Shown: one piece after another, positions 26,136-34,558 of the stretch
Numbering within the stretch: the stretch's first letter is position 1
Layout of the letters: each line of letters opens with the position of its first letter
Source of the DNA: JBHGBM01 sp041946965
GTDB lineage: Bacteria; Acidobacteriota; Terriglobia; Bryobacterales; Bryobacteraceae
DNA: 39,691 nucleotides
Assembly: GCA_041946965.1 (NCBI GenBank)
Contig: JBHGBM010000050.1
Span: 1-39,691, forward strand
Direction: 5' to 3'
Translations under genes and position numbers: made by a program
The notes under the pieces: model-generated
Told to the model about the DNA's origin: nothing
Seen by the model: only the letters and a program-made list of their open reading frames with translations
Databases searched by the model: none

Positions 26136-27312
26136 GTTAGCGCTTTGCCTGGCCGCGCTGGCCTGCCGGGGCCAGCAGTTCGAGCACCGCGGCTTCGTCG
26201 AGGCGATCTTCACCGGCTACCCGCAGGAGGCTGCCAACGATTCGGGGCGCGCCATCGGCGCGTGGTTGCTGCGGTATGAGCCCGCATACAACGCCGGCCG
26301 CGGGCTGCGCTTCGCGGCGTCGCTCGATGTCCGCACGGATACGCACCGGCAGGTGGAACGCTCGCTGCGTCTCTCCTGGCTGGATCGCGAGCGCCGCCGC
26401 CCCGCCTTCGCCGTGCGCCGCCTCAGCGCCATCTACAATCGCGGAAGGCTGAGGGTGGAGGCCGGCCGCCAGCTCATACGCTGGGGCAAGACGGACATCC
26501 TCAACCCCACGGACCGCTTCGCGCCGCGCGATTATCTCAACGTGGTGGACTGGGACTTCCTCGGCATTGCCGCCGCGCGGCTCACCTACGGCGGGCAGCC
26601 GGATACGCTCGACCTGGTGTGGGCGCCCCTGTTCACGCCCAGCCGCGTGCCGCTGCTCAACCAGCGTTGGGCGCCCGCGCCGGCCGGCGTGGTGCTGCGC
26701 GATTCCGGCGCGAGTCATCCTGGCGGCTCGCAATTCGGCGCGCGGTGGAACCACGTGGGCCGCACGGTGGAATACGCGCTGGCGTTCTACGAGGGCTTCA
26801 ACAACCTGCCGCTGTTCCGCTCTCCGGCGCTCTCGCGCTACTACCCGCAGATGCGCATGTACGGCGGAGACGCCGCCTTGCCGCTGCGCGCGGTATCCAT
26901 CAAGGCCGAAGCCGCGTACTTCACGTCAAGCGACCCCACGGCCGACGAGTACGCGCTGTATGTGGTGCAACTGGAGCGGCAGACCGGCGAGTGGTTCCTG
27001 GTGGGAGGCTACGCCGGGCAGGTGGTCACCGGGCGGCGCGCGTTCCTGGATTTCGCACCCGACCGCGGCCTGGCGCGCGCCTTCGTGGGCCGGGCGGGCT
27101 ATACCATCGACACCAACCGCAGCGTGGCGGTGGAAACCGCGGTGCGGCAGAACGGCAAGGGAATCTGGGCCAAGCTGGAATACACCCAGGCATTCGGCCA
27201 GCACTGGCGCGCCACCGCTGGCTTGGCTTTGATGCGCGGATCGGAATCCGATTTCCTGGGCCGCTACCGCCGCAACTCGCACGGCATTCTGGCAGTGCGG
27301 TACAGTTTCTAA
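26089..27312 (+). CDS. Outer-membrane beta-barrel protein
   Basis: A protein of 407 residues with an n-region of about 15 residues and a hydrophobic signal core (GKLALCLAALACRGQQ). The rest alternates aromatic and polar residues in amphipathic strands, as in RFAASLDVRTDTHRQVERSL, VEYALAFYEGFNNLPLFRSP and SVAVETAVRQNGKGIWAKLE, and it ends with ILAVRYSF, an aromatic C-terminus typical of barrels inserted by BamA. It resembles DUF1302-type porin-like proteins in layout. ATG 26089 lies 47 bases inside the LolA-like gene; no better start exists. It closes the ABC-permease-LolA-barrel run. Confidence 0.75.
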   Translation: MSPCATSSSRFRRCGKLALCLAALACRGQQFEHRGFVEAIFTGYPQEAANDSGRAIGAWLLRYEPAYNAGRGLRFAASLDVRTDTHRQVERSLRLSWLDRERRRPAFAVRRLSAIYNRGRLRVEAGRQLIRWGKTDILNPTDRFAPRDYLNVVDWDFLGIAAARLTYGGQPDTLDLVWAPLFTPSRVPLLNQRWAPAPAGVVLRDSGASHPGGSQFGARWNHVGRTVEYALAFYEGFNNLPLFRSPALSRYYPQMRMYGGDAALPLRAVSIKAEAAYFTSSDPTADEYALYVVQLERQTGEWFLVGGYAGQVVTGRRAFLDFAPDRGLARAFVGRAGYTIDTNRSVAVETAVRQNGKGIWAKLEYTQAFGQHWRATAGLALMRGSESDFLGRYRRNSHGILAVRYSF

Positions 27313-27357
27313 GAATGCGGCCTGCGCGGGAATGTCGCCCAGACCGGGCAGCGCCAA

Positions 27358-27386
27358 TTGACTTAGGAAGAAATCCGGAGTAGATT
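27358..27386 (+). promoter_or_regulatory. Consensus promoter at the start codon of the gene at 27392
   Basis: TTGACT (27358-27363) and TAGATT (27381-27386) are exactly 17 bases apart. The -10 ends 6 bases before the ATG at 27392, so the predicted start point (27392-27394) is the start codon itself: a leaderless mRNA. This is the clearest case of this layout in the window. Confidence 0.6.
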
Positions 27387-27391
27387 CCAGC

Positions 27392-28549
27392 ATGCCAGTT
27401 GCCCGGCTTTATCTGACACGCATTTTGCGGATCTTCTACGCACTTTTGGCGCTTTCCGGCAGCCTCTACGCGCAGGCCATGAGCGGGCTGTACACGGGCC
27501 TCAACGCCTCGGGCTCAAGGGCCGATGCGAACCGCGCGGCGGCGGCGCTCAAGTCCAACCGCTATCTCAACGGGGTGCTGGTGGGCGCCGCGTGGCAGAG
27601 CCTGGAGCCCGCGCGTGAGAAGTACGATTTCTCCGCGCTCGACCGGGCGGCGGCCATCGCGCGGGAGGCGGGCAAGCAGTACAAGCTCAAGATCACCCCG
27701 GGCATGTACTGCCCGCGATGGATCTACGAGGCCGGGGCGGCGCGGCTCGAAACGCTGGTCTCGAACCCGAACCGCGGCAACTACGGCGAGAATGCGCTGG
27801 TCCCCATACCGTGGGACCCCGTATATCAGGAGCACTTTTCGCGCCTGATCCGGAAACTCGGCGAACGCTACGGCGCCGACCCGCACTGCGTGGGCGTCAC
27901 GCTCACCTGCGCCAATTTCATGAGCGCGGAAATGCACCTGCCCAAGCGCCCCGAGGACGTGCGGAAGTGGAAAGAAGCCGGGCTCACAGGCGCGCGGCTG
28001 CTGGCGGTCTACAGGAAATACATGGACGAGTGGGCGGCGGCGTTCCCGGGCCGGCTGGTCTGCCTGCACATGTCCAATAGCGCGCCGCTGCCGGATATCT
28101 CGCCGGACCAGCTCTCCGAACAGATCGTGCTTTACGGTCTGGAGAAGCACGCGCGCCAGTTCGCGCTACAGAGCAACGGACTGAACGGCCGCAAGGAGAC
28201 CGAGGCGCGGCCGGGCAACCCCATCCTGAAATACAAGGACCGGCTCCTGAACGGGTACCAGAGCTTCGCCAGTTTCCTGACCACGCCGCAGCGGCAGGGC
28301 GGCATCGAGATGGCGGTGCTGAACTTCGTGCGCGCCGGCGCCGAATACTGGGAACTGTGGCAGGCCGACGGCGACGACGCGGCCACGTGCGCGAAGATCA
28401 GCGCGGCGATTGCGGAGGCGCGCAAGCTGGGATACGAAGCCTACAAACAGAAACTCATCCGCACCGGTCTGTACCGCCGCGCGGAGGATGACCCGTGGCC
28501 GGAACTGCGCGACAAGATGCGTGCGGAAAAAGATGCGCGCAGGAAATGA
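27392..28549 (+). CDS. Secreted TIM-barrel protein, putative glycoside hydrolase
   Basis: A 385-residue product with a signal sequence (RIFYALLALSGSLYAQAMSG). It reads like the barrel of beta-galactosidase-type (clan GH-A) enzymes: VLVGAAWQSLEPAREKYDFS at strand 2, YKLKITPGMYCPRWIYEAGA at strand 3, and VGVTLTCANFMSAEMHLPK at strand 4, whose SAE glutamate is in the acid/base position. A strand-7 nucleophile was not identified with confidence. No named family is certain. It lies in a glycan-breakdown neighbourhood, converging with the GH36-type gene (34-base gap), and has its own strong promoter. Confidence 0.68.
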   Translation: MPVARLYLTRILRIFYALLALSGSLYAQAMSGLYTGLNASGSRADANRAAAALKSNRYLNGVLVGAAWQSLEPAREKYDFSALDRAAAIAREAGKQYKLKITPGMYCPRWIYEAGAARLETLVSNPNRGNYGENALVPIPWDPVYQEHFSRLIRKLGERYGADPHCVGVTLTCANFMSAEMHLPKRPEDVRKWKEAGLTGARLLAVYRKYMDEWAAAFPGRLVCLHMSNSAPLPDISPDQLSEQIVLYGLEKHARQFALQSNGLNGRKETEARPGNPILKYKDRLLNGYQSFASFLTTPQRQGGIEMAVLNFVRAGAEYWELWQADGDDAATCAKISAAIAEARKLGYEAYKQKLIRTGLYRRAEDDPWPELRDKMRAEKDARRK

Positions 28550-28583
28550 CGGGTGTTCTTCCAGGTGATTCTCGAACACGATG

Positions 28584-30596
28584 TCACGGCCGGGCTTCCA
28601 GCAACCGGACGGAATGAGGCGGCTGGCGCAGCAGCAGCGTGCCGTTTTGCATCTCCACCGGGGATCCCGACCACAGGTCGCGAACGGCGCAGCTCCGCGC
28701 CGGATCGAAGCCGAAATCCGCGGCGGTTACCGCCGATTCGCGGCCGCTATCGAGCCAGTTGAAAACCGCGAGCACGATCGCACCCGTGGAACGCTCCAGC
28801 CGCCAAAGGCGCGGCAATTCCTCGCCGGAGAAGAGATCCACGGGAACGGCATGGCGGCCTTCGCGCCACACATCCAGGACGGCGGGGTTGGCGGCCAGCG
28901 CCAGGCGCTCGGGCGGCAGGGCATCCAGGCGGTCGCCCAGGAACAGGCTGCCTCCAGTGAGCGCGGCAAGCGTAAAATGCGCGCGCGCTTCTTCCAGGCC
29001 CCAGGCGGGAGTCAACAGGACCGCGTCCGCATCGTTCACGAACAGGCGGCCATGGGTGTAGAACTGCCGCGCCACAGCGCGGGCCTGGGCGGCAAGCGTT
29101 TGCGAATCCCCGCCCGGCCCTTGCACGAAGCCCAGGGGCGGTCCCCAGACCATGGCGGCGAACTCGCCGTTGGGTCCGGCATGCGGCCGCCCGACTTTGT
29201 TGATGTCGGGACCGATCCGCACGGCATCGAAGTACTCGTACCCGTTCAGGCTGGGGAGGTTGCAGCCCAGCATGAGCACGTGGGGCGGGATGGCCTCGCG
29301 AATCGTCTTCATCGCGGCCGCGAGCGCCTGCACGCCGGTCATCGACGGGTCATGCCGTAGGCCTTCCCGCACGCCCAGGCTCAGAAAATCGAGCTTGAAA
29401 TAGTCTATGTTCCAGTCCCGCGCCATGGCGCCGAACAGATCGCGGAGCCAGGCAAGCGCGGCCGGATGGCTCGCATCCAGGACGTATTTCGGTTCCCGGC
29501 CCTTCTCTTGAATCAGGCCCGCGCCGCCGGGCTCGCGCAGCATCCAGTCCGGGTGCTTTTTCGCCAGTTCGGAATCGGAATCGATGCGAAACGGGCTCAT
29601 GTGGATGCCGAACCGCAAGCCGCGGCGGTGCACCTCGGCCGCGAGCCATTTCATACCGTGCGGGTAACTGGTGTTCGGCCGCCAGTCGCCCCGCTTGTCC
29701 CACCAGCCGCCATCGATCTGGACCAGGCGGTACCCGGAGGCGGCCAGCCGTTGTTTCAAGCTGTCGGCCGCTTGCAGAACATCGCGCTCGCCCACTCTAC
29801 CCGCGTGGTACATCCAGGAACACCAGCCCGGATCGGGACGCCGCGCCGGCCGCGGGCGTGGGTTGGCGCGGGCGATTTCGTCCGCCAGTTGCGCCAGCAC
29901 GGCGTGGCCCGCCAGGCCGTTCCAGAAGCCCACCGTGACCGGATCCGCCGCCAGCGTTGCGCCGGCCCTGAGGGTCACGGTTTCGACGGCGGACTCCCCG
30001 CTCGCGCGCACCGCGAGCCGGCTCCCCGGACCCCACTCGAACCAGGCAGGCCACGTCCGCGAACTCAAGGCTGCCAGTCCGAACGTCTGTTTGCGGTTGG
30101 GATTGTGGAGTATGGAAAGCCAGGCCGGAACTGTCTTTCTTGCGATCCGGTCCAGGCGCAGCAGCGTGCCGATTTCGAGCGCGTTGAATCCATCCCCGTA
30201 GAGCACCCAGTCCGAGGCCGGTTGCTCGAGCGGAGGGCCGGAGGGCGAGTCAAGCAGGAGGAAGCCTTGCACCCGGCAGGTCCGGGCCGCGGCGGCGGAA
30301 GCGCGCAGCACGACGCGGCCCCCGGCTCGCGCGAAGGCGAGCGACATTGTGCGAAGCGGGGGCGTTCCGCGGCACTCGATGGCGCCGCCCGCCGGCGACG
30401 GCCGCCACTCGCAGGCGGCGAAATCGGCGAGACGCAGCCACTGGCCTTCGACCTTCACCGCCGCGGAGATGCCGCGCCATGGGGCCGCGCCGGGCAAGGT
30501 GAGCGAATAAGTGCGGGCGGCCGCGTCAAAGGCAACCGGCGGCGCGGCCCACGCCTGTAACAGCGCCGAGGCAAACAACAGGATTGCGGTTCTCAT
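28584..30596 (-). CDS. Secreted GH36/GH27-type alpha-galactosidase-like protein
   Basis: A retaining alpha-glycosidase of 670 residues with a signal peptide (MRTAILLFASALLQAWAAPP). The catalytic barrel starts near PGWCSWMYHAG and contains YRLVQIDGGWW. The nucleophile aspartate is D403 in YFKLDFLSLG and the acid/base aspartate is D464 in RIGPDINKVG (R-x-x-x-D), both as in clan GH-D. A C-terminal beta-sandwich follows. It probably releases terminal alpha-linked galactose or a similar sugar, but substrate is inferred only from the family. Its start overlaps the stop of the upstream gene as ATGA (30593-30596), so the two are translationally coupled. Confidence 0.85.
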   Translation of the reverse strand: MRTAILLFASALLQAWAAPPVAFDAAARTYSLTLPGAAPWRGISAAVKVEGQWLRLADFAACEWRPSPAGGAIECRGTPPLRTMSLAFARAGGRVVLRASAAAARTCRVQGFLLLDSPSGPPLEQPASDWVLYGDGFNALEIGTLLRLDRIARKTVPAWLSILHNPNRKQTFGLAALSSRTWPAWFEWGPGSRLAVRASGESAVETVTLRAGATLAADPVTVGFWNGLAGHAVLAQLADEIARANPRPRPARRPDPGWCSWMYHAGRVGERDVLQAADSLKQRLAASGYRLVQIDGGWWDKRGDWRPNTSYPHGMKWLAAEVHRRGLRFGIHMSPFRIDSDSELAKKHPDWMLREPGGAGLIQEKGREPKYVLDASHPAALAWLRDLFGAMARDWNIDYFKLDFLSLGVREGLRHDPSMTGVQALAAAMKTIREAIPPHVLMLGCNLPSLNGYEYFDAVRIGPDINKVGRPHAGPNGEFAAMVWGPPLGFVQGPGGDSQTLAAQARAVARQFYTHGRLFVNDADAVLLTPAWGLEEARAHFTLAALTGGSLFLGDRLDALPPERLALAANPAVLDVWREGRHAVPVDLFSGEELPRLWRLERSTGAIVLAVFNWLDSGRESAVTAADFGFDPARSCAVRDLWSGSPVEMQNGTLLLRQPPHSVRLLEARP

Positions 30597-32503
30597 CTGG
30601 ATATGACGTAATCGCGCGGGGGAACACTGAATGCGCCGGCGTGAAACGGTTTGTCTGAGAAATTGACCGTGACAGCCGCGCCCGAACTCCATCGCGTGCG
30701 CTGTACGGCGCGGTCCGGCGTCAGCCACTCGTGGGCGACCATCTCATCCAGGCCGATGCGCGCATTCCAGCCGCACACCTTGCGGTAGGATTCCACCAGC
30801 CGCTGGCGATGGCGGTCCCAGATCTCCCGGTCGATGAACCACATGGGCCGGTTGCCGTAAAGGACGTTGAGGAGGTCCGCCTTCCACCAGAAATCCCGCA
30901 CGCGCATGTTACTCCACCGCCAGTGCGAGGTAGTGGACACGGAATCGTGGTAGACGAGTTCCAGCAGCGGCACGCGGCGCGCCTCGTTCATGGCGTAGGC
31001 TTTGTAGTCGTCCCCGGGGGGCGCGGGCAGGAGTTTGAAGTCCTTGGTTTCCTCCTTGCCGCGGCGCCGGACCGCCGGACCGGCATCGGCGGTTTCTTCC
31101 CACACGGTCGAGCGCATGGGCTTGTCGATGAAGCGGTGCAGGGTCATGGGACCTTCGAGGAAGTCGGTCTGGTCGAAGGCGAAATCCATGCCGTCCTCCG
31201 ATCCCGTAACCTGGCGGTACTGCCGTGAGGCGACCGCCATGATGGAGCGGCGAAAGCCGGCATCCTCCTCGCGGGAGGCGGGATGGGCGGGGTCCCAACA
31301 CTCGCGCAGCTTTTGCGAGAGGAGGGTATCCATGGATTGCACATCGTAGGGCACGGCCGCCAGATCCGAGGGTTGCTGAAGCAGCGCGCGCTCCCACGCC
31401 TGGCGCCCGCAGGTGAGGATTTTTCCTCCTCCGCGCTCGAGCGGCTTGCCGCCGGGATCTTTGGCGGCGTCTAGACCGGCGCGATAGTTCCATTCCGGTT
31501 TGCCGGTGAGATTGTAGTTATCGTACCGGCCCAGCAGATACCCGTGCTCGTGCGCTTTGCGCAGCAGTTCGGAGGCCCGCCGCGGGTCGAAGCCATGTTG
31601 CAGCATGATGGTGGCGCGCGCGAAGCCGGCGCGTTTCAACTCGTCCAGAAAGGACGGCGCGAGCAGTTCGCCGTTGGGCCAGATGTGGGCCGAGCCCAGG
31701 AAGTTCGCGAGCGCGGGGTTATCGGCGGCCTTATCCCTCAACGTCCGGAAGCGGCCCAAACCGCGGACGTATTCGCGATAGCGTTTGGCCAGCGCGACGT
31801 AGCCCCCTTTGGAAGTGAACCAATAGATCACCTCCCGGGGATACCGCCATTCGCCGAAAGAGGGCAGCCACTCTGTCTGCGCGGACAAGGAATCTGAAGT
31901 CCATTTCAGACGCACGTCGGCATCGAAAGGAGTGGCGATGATGGCGAGCGCGCCGGCCTCGCCATTGACGACGCCGAACCAGGGCATCGTGAGGCCGCCG
32001 GGGGGCCAGCCCGCCAGGCTGAACAGGTCGCCGGCTACGTCGATCGGCTTGCGGTCGTCGAGTTTCAGCAGGATGCCTTCCTGGTACGGCAGGGCCAGTT
32101 CCGCCGTGGAGCGCGGCGCGGTGAAGGAGTGCGGATAAGCGATGGACTTCCTGTATTTGAGCGGCGCGCCGGCGTATAGCTTGGTGCGTATTTCAGCGGA
32201 ATCCGCCGGCAGCACGACGCTCATGCGCAGGGCCGCCGGACCGGTCAGCGCAGCGAGGATCTCCTGGTGGCCCGGACCGCCGCGCACCTGGGCGGAGGCG
32301 ACCTGGAAGGCGTCGCCCGAGGGCGTCTGGCGCCACTCGAGATCCGCCGCAAGGTCGCGCACGTGCAGCATGCCCGTTGCGTCCAGAGTCACCGAAAGGC
32401 GGCTGTTGCGCATGGAAGTTTCGGCGGCCTTGAGAGGCGGGGCGTACAAGACGCACCAGAAGGCCGCAACCATGCACGAGAGCTTCATCCCGGCTGTATT
32501 CAT
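30593..32503 (-). CDS. Secreted GH101/GH129/DUF5696-like glycosidase
   Basis: A 636-residue secreted protein with signal peptide (MKLSCMVAAFWCVLYAPPLKA, from M6). An N-terminal beta-sandwich (MRNSRLSVTLDATGMLHVRD) leads to a barrel with GGYVALAKRYREYVRGLGRF and DGMDFAFDQTDFLEG. The layout recalls endo-alpha-N-acetylgalactosaminidase relatives (GH101, GH129) and DUF5696 proteins; I rate this as a tentative family match. Paired with the GH36-type gene through a 4-base ATGA overlap, it suggests joint processing of an alpha-linked glycan. ATG 32503 or ATG 32488 could be the start; the promoter start point lies near 32515. Confidence 0.68.
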   Translation of the reverse strand: MNTAGMKLSCMVAAFWCVLYAPPLKAAETSMRNSRLSVTLDATGMLHVRDLAADLEWRQTPSGDAFQVASAQVRGGPGHQEILAALTGPAALRMSVVLPADSAEIRTKLYAGAPLKYRKSIAYPHSFTAPRSTAELALPYQEGILLKLDDRKPIDVAGDLFSLAGWPPGGLTMPWFGVVNGEAGALAIIATPFDADVRLKWTSDSLSAQTEWLPSFGEWRYPREVIYWFTSKGGYVALAKRYREYVRGLGRFRTLRDKAADNPALANFLGSAHIWPNGELLAPSFLDELKRAGFARATIMLQHGFDPRRASELLRKAHEHGYLLGRYDNYNLTGKPEWNYRAGLDAAKDPGGKPLERGGGKILTCGRQAWERALLQQPSDLAAVPYDVQSMDTLLSQKLRECWDPAHPASREEDAGFRRSIMAVASRQYRQVTGSEDGMDFAFDQTDFLEGPMTLHRFIDKPMRSTVWEETADAGPAVRRRGKEETKDFKLLPAPPGDDYKAYAMNEARRVPLLELVYHDSVSTTSHWRWSNMRVRDFWWKADLLNVLYGNRPMWFIDREIWDRHRQRLVESYRKVCGWNARIGLDEMVAHEWLTPDRAVQRTRWSSGAAVTVNFSDKPFHAGAFSVPPRDYVISR

Positions 32504-32521
32504 GGCGATATGGAAGGCACG

Positions 32522-32550
32522 ATTCTTTCACGGCGCGGGCGGGTTGTCAA
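32522..32550 (-). promoter_or_regulatory. Consensus promoter of the GH pair with shared -35 box
   Basis: On the minus strand a perfect TTGACA (32545-32550) and AAGAAT (32522-32527) are 17 bases apart. Transcription should start near 32515. The -35 is nearly palindromic (TTGTCAA on the plus strand, 32544-32550) and may also serve the divergent esterase gene with CATCAT at 32569-32574 (spacer 19). Confidence 0.55.
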
Positions 32551-32582
32551 AACGGTTCCGCCCGGTGGCATCATCATGAGAT

Positions 32583-33566
32583 ATGCCGTTAAGCGAACGA
32601 GGGCGCGGCGCCAGGACCGCTTGCCTGAGGAACGCAGCCGCTTTCCTTTTCCTGGGTGCCGCTGCCCTGCCGGGGCAGCGGGCGGCGCCCTGGCTCGAGC
32701 CGACGCGCGAAGAGCCTTCCGGCACGCACTACAAGACCTTCCGCAGCGCCGCAGCGGGGGCGGATGTGAGCTACCTGATCTATCTGCCGCCGGGATACGG
32801 CGCGAATCCGGAGCGGCGTTACCCGGTGCTTTATTGGCTGCATGGCGGCGGCGGCAACCAACGGACCGGCGGCCCGTTCGTCGCGCTGCTCGACACCGCC
32901 ATCCGCAACGGCAAGGCGCCGGAGATGATCGTGGTGCTGGTCAACGGGCTCCCTGGCAGCCTGTTCGTCAACCGTCCCGGCGGCGGGCAGCCCGTGGAGG
33001 ACATGATCGTCCGCGATCTGATCCCGCACATCGACGCGACCTACAGGACCGTGGCCGCCCGGGCGGGCCGCGCGATTGAGGGTTTTTCCATGGGGGGCCA
33101 CGGCGCGGCGCACCTGGGCTTCGAGTACCCGGAGTTGTTCTGCGCGGTGTCGAACCTTGCCGGGGCCGTACTCAGCGCCGAGCGGTTCTCCAGGATGGAG
33201 AATATCTGGCAGGGCGTGTTCCGCGGCAACCGCGAGTTTTTCGAGGCGCACCATCCCTTCCAGCTTGCCCGCCGCAACGCCCAAAGGATCCGGGGACGGA
33301 TGCTGGTGCGCATCGTGGTGGGAGACGCGGATACCGGCCGCGGCACCCTGGAAGCCAACCAGAATTTTCACGCGCTGCTCGACGGACTCAAGATCGAGCA
33401 CGAATTCACGCTGGTGAAGGGCGTGAAACACAGTTACCAGCGGTTATACGAGGAACTCGGCGACGGCGCGTTCGACTTTTTCCGCAAGGCGTTCCCGGCG
33501 GACGCGCGCGGTCCTGCTATGACTGCTGCCCGCGGTGTTTGGCTTGCTCCATGGCGATCTCGTTGA
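32583..33566 (+). CDS. Secreted esterase of the esterase D/feruloyl-esterase family
   Basis: An alpha/beta-hydrolase of 327 residues with a signal region (CLRNAAAFLFLGAAALPGQR). The family start is VSYLIYLPPGYGANPERRYP, then VLYWLHGGGGNQ as oxyanion strand, the nucleophile elbow GFSMGGHGAAH, a putative acid strand VRIVVGDADTG and the catalytic histidine in KGVKHSYQRL. This family removes acyl or feruloyl groups from polysaccharides, or acts as an iron-siderophore or S-formylglutathione esterase; the divergent GH pair favours a polysaccharide role. The last 50 bases overlap the convergent coiled-coil gene. Confidence 0.85.
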   Translation: MPLSERGRGARTACLRNAAAFLFLGAAALPGQRAAPWLEPTREEPSGTHYKTFRSAAAGADVSYLIYLPPGYGANPERRYPVLYWLHGGGGNQRTGGPFVALLDTAIRNGKAPEMIVVLVNGLPGSLFVNRPGGGQPVEDMIVRDLIPHIDATYRTVAARAGRAIEGFSMGGHGAAHLGFEYPELFCAVSNLAGAVLSAERFSRMENIWQGVFRGNREFFEAHHPFQLARRNAQRIRGRMLVRIVVGDADTGRGTLEANQNFHALLDGLKIEHEFTLVKGVKHSYQRLYEELGDGAFDFFRKAFPADARGPAMTAARGVWLAPWRSR

Positions 33567-34548
33567 TGTGAGCGAGCGCCCGGGCGCCGGAGGCCCCGTC
33601 GATCGCCCGAACCGCGATCTCCTGGACCTGCTTCTTGGCCTCGTCGAGTTGCTTCTGCACGTCGGCTATCTGCGCGGCCTGGCGGGCATTCAGCTCTTCC
33701 AGGGTCTTGATCCGGAATTCCGCCACACGGCGGTCCGATTCAGCGTCCTTCTGCACAAGCTGCGCCTGTTGCTCGGCCTGCTGCCGGGCCTCCTTGGCGG
33801 CCTGCGTGGCGGCACGCGCGATCTCACGCTCCAGCCGGGCGGGATACTCGGCGACCTCCTTCCGCAGGCGCTGTAGTTCCTCCTCGGCTTCCCGGAGAGC
33901 CGCCTCGCGCTGCGCCCAGTTCTTTTCCAGGGTCTCCTGGCGCTCCTGGTTCTTCTTCTCCTGCTGCCGGACATCTTCGTCGTACTTGTCCTGGGCGCGT
34001 TTGCGCTCGAGGTTCTTTTTGTACTCGTACTCGTCGATGTCGCGCTGCCGCTGCTTCTTGAGGGCATCCTCCTGTTCCTTGCGCTCGCGCTCGGCATTTT
34101 GCACGGCGGTTTCCCAAGCCGATCGCTGCGCCGTGATTTCGGCTTCCAGCCGCTCTTTGCGCTGGGCGTATTCCTGAACCAGTTGGTCCAGGGCCGTCGC
34201 GGCCACATCGATCTTGTGCAGCCGCTCCAATTCCTTGCGCTCCAGCTCGACGGCCGCACGCAGCATGGTGAGCCGGTTGACTTCCTCCACCAGCTTCTCC
34301 GAGATTCCGCCAAGAGCGCGAGAGATTTCGAGCCCCAGCTTGGAAATCTGCTCCACCGTGCCATCCACGGTAACCCCTTCGGCGGCCTGCCTGATTTCGC
34401 TTTCCTTCAGGCGCGCCAGTTCGTCCGCCTTCGCGTCGGCGGTTTCCCGCGCGGCGACGATTTCGTCCTGGATCCCCTCGAATTCCCGCTGAATATCGGC
34501 TTTGGGCCGTTTGACGCGGGAGGTGGTCTTGACAGAAGGCTTTGGCAT
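33517..34548 (-). CDS. Long coiled-coil protein of unknown function
   Basis: A 343-residue soluble protein with no signal peptide or membrane helix. The N-terminus is basic (MPKPSVKTTSRVKRPKADIQ). Most of the remainder is continuous heptad-rich, highly charged helix, Glu, Lys, Arg and Gln rich (for example QRQRDIDEYEYKKNLERKRA and REAEEELQRLRKEVAEYPA), typical of a rod of about 250 residues. I recognise no domain, so the role (cytoskeletal, chromosome-associated or envelope scaffold) is unknown. ATG 34548 is preferred over the longer frame from 34656 because the region upstream holds a promoter and two palindromes. Confidence 0.75.
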   Translation of the reverse strand: MPKPSVKTTSRVKRPKADIQREFEGIQDEIVAARETADAKADELARLKESEIRQAAEGVTVDGTVEQISKLGLEISRALGGISEKLVEEVNRLTMLRAAVELERKELERLHKIDVAATALDQLVQEYAQRKERLEAEITAQRSAWETAVQNAERERKEQEDALKKQRQRDIDEYEYKKNLERKRAQDKYDEDVRQQEKKNQERQETLEKNWAQREAALREAEEELQRLRKEVAEYPARLEREIARAATQAAKEARQQAEQQAQLVQKDAESDRRVAEFRIKTLEELNARQAAQIADVQKQLDEAKKQVQEIAVRAIDGASGARALAHINEIAMEQAKHRGQQS

Positions 34549-34558
34549 AGTAGACTCC

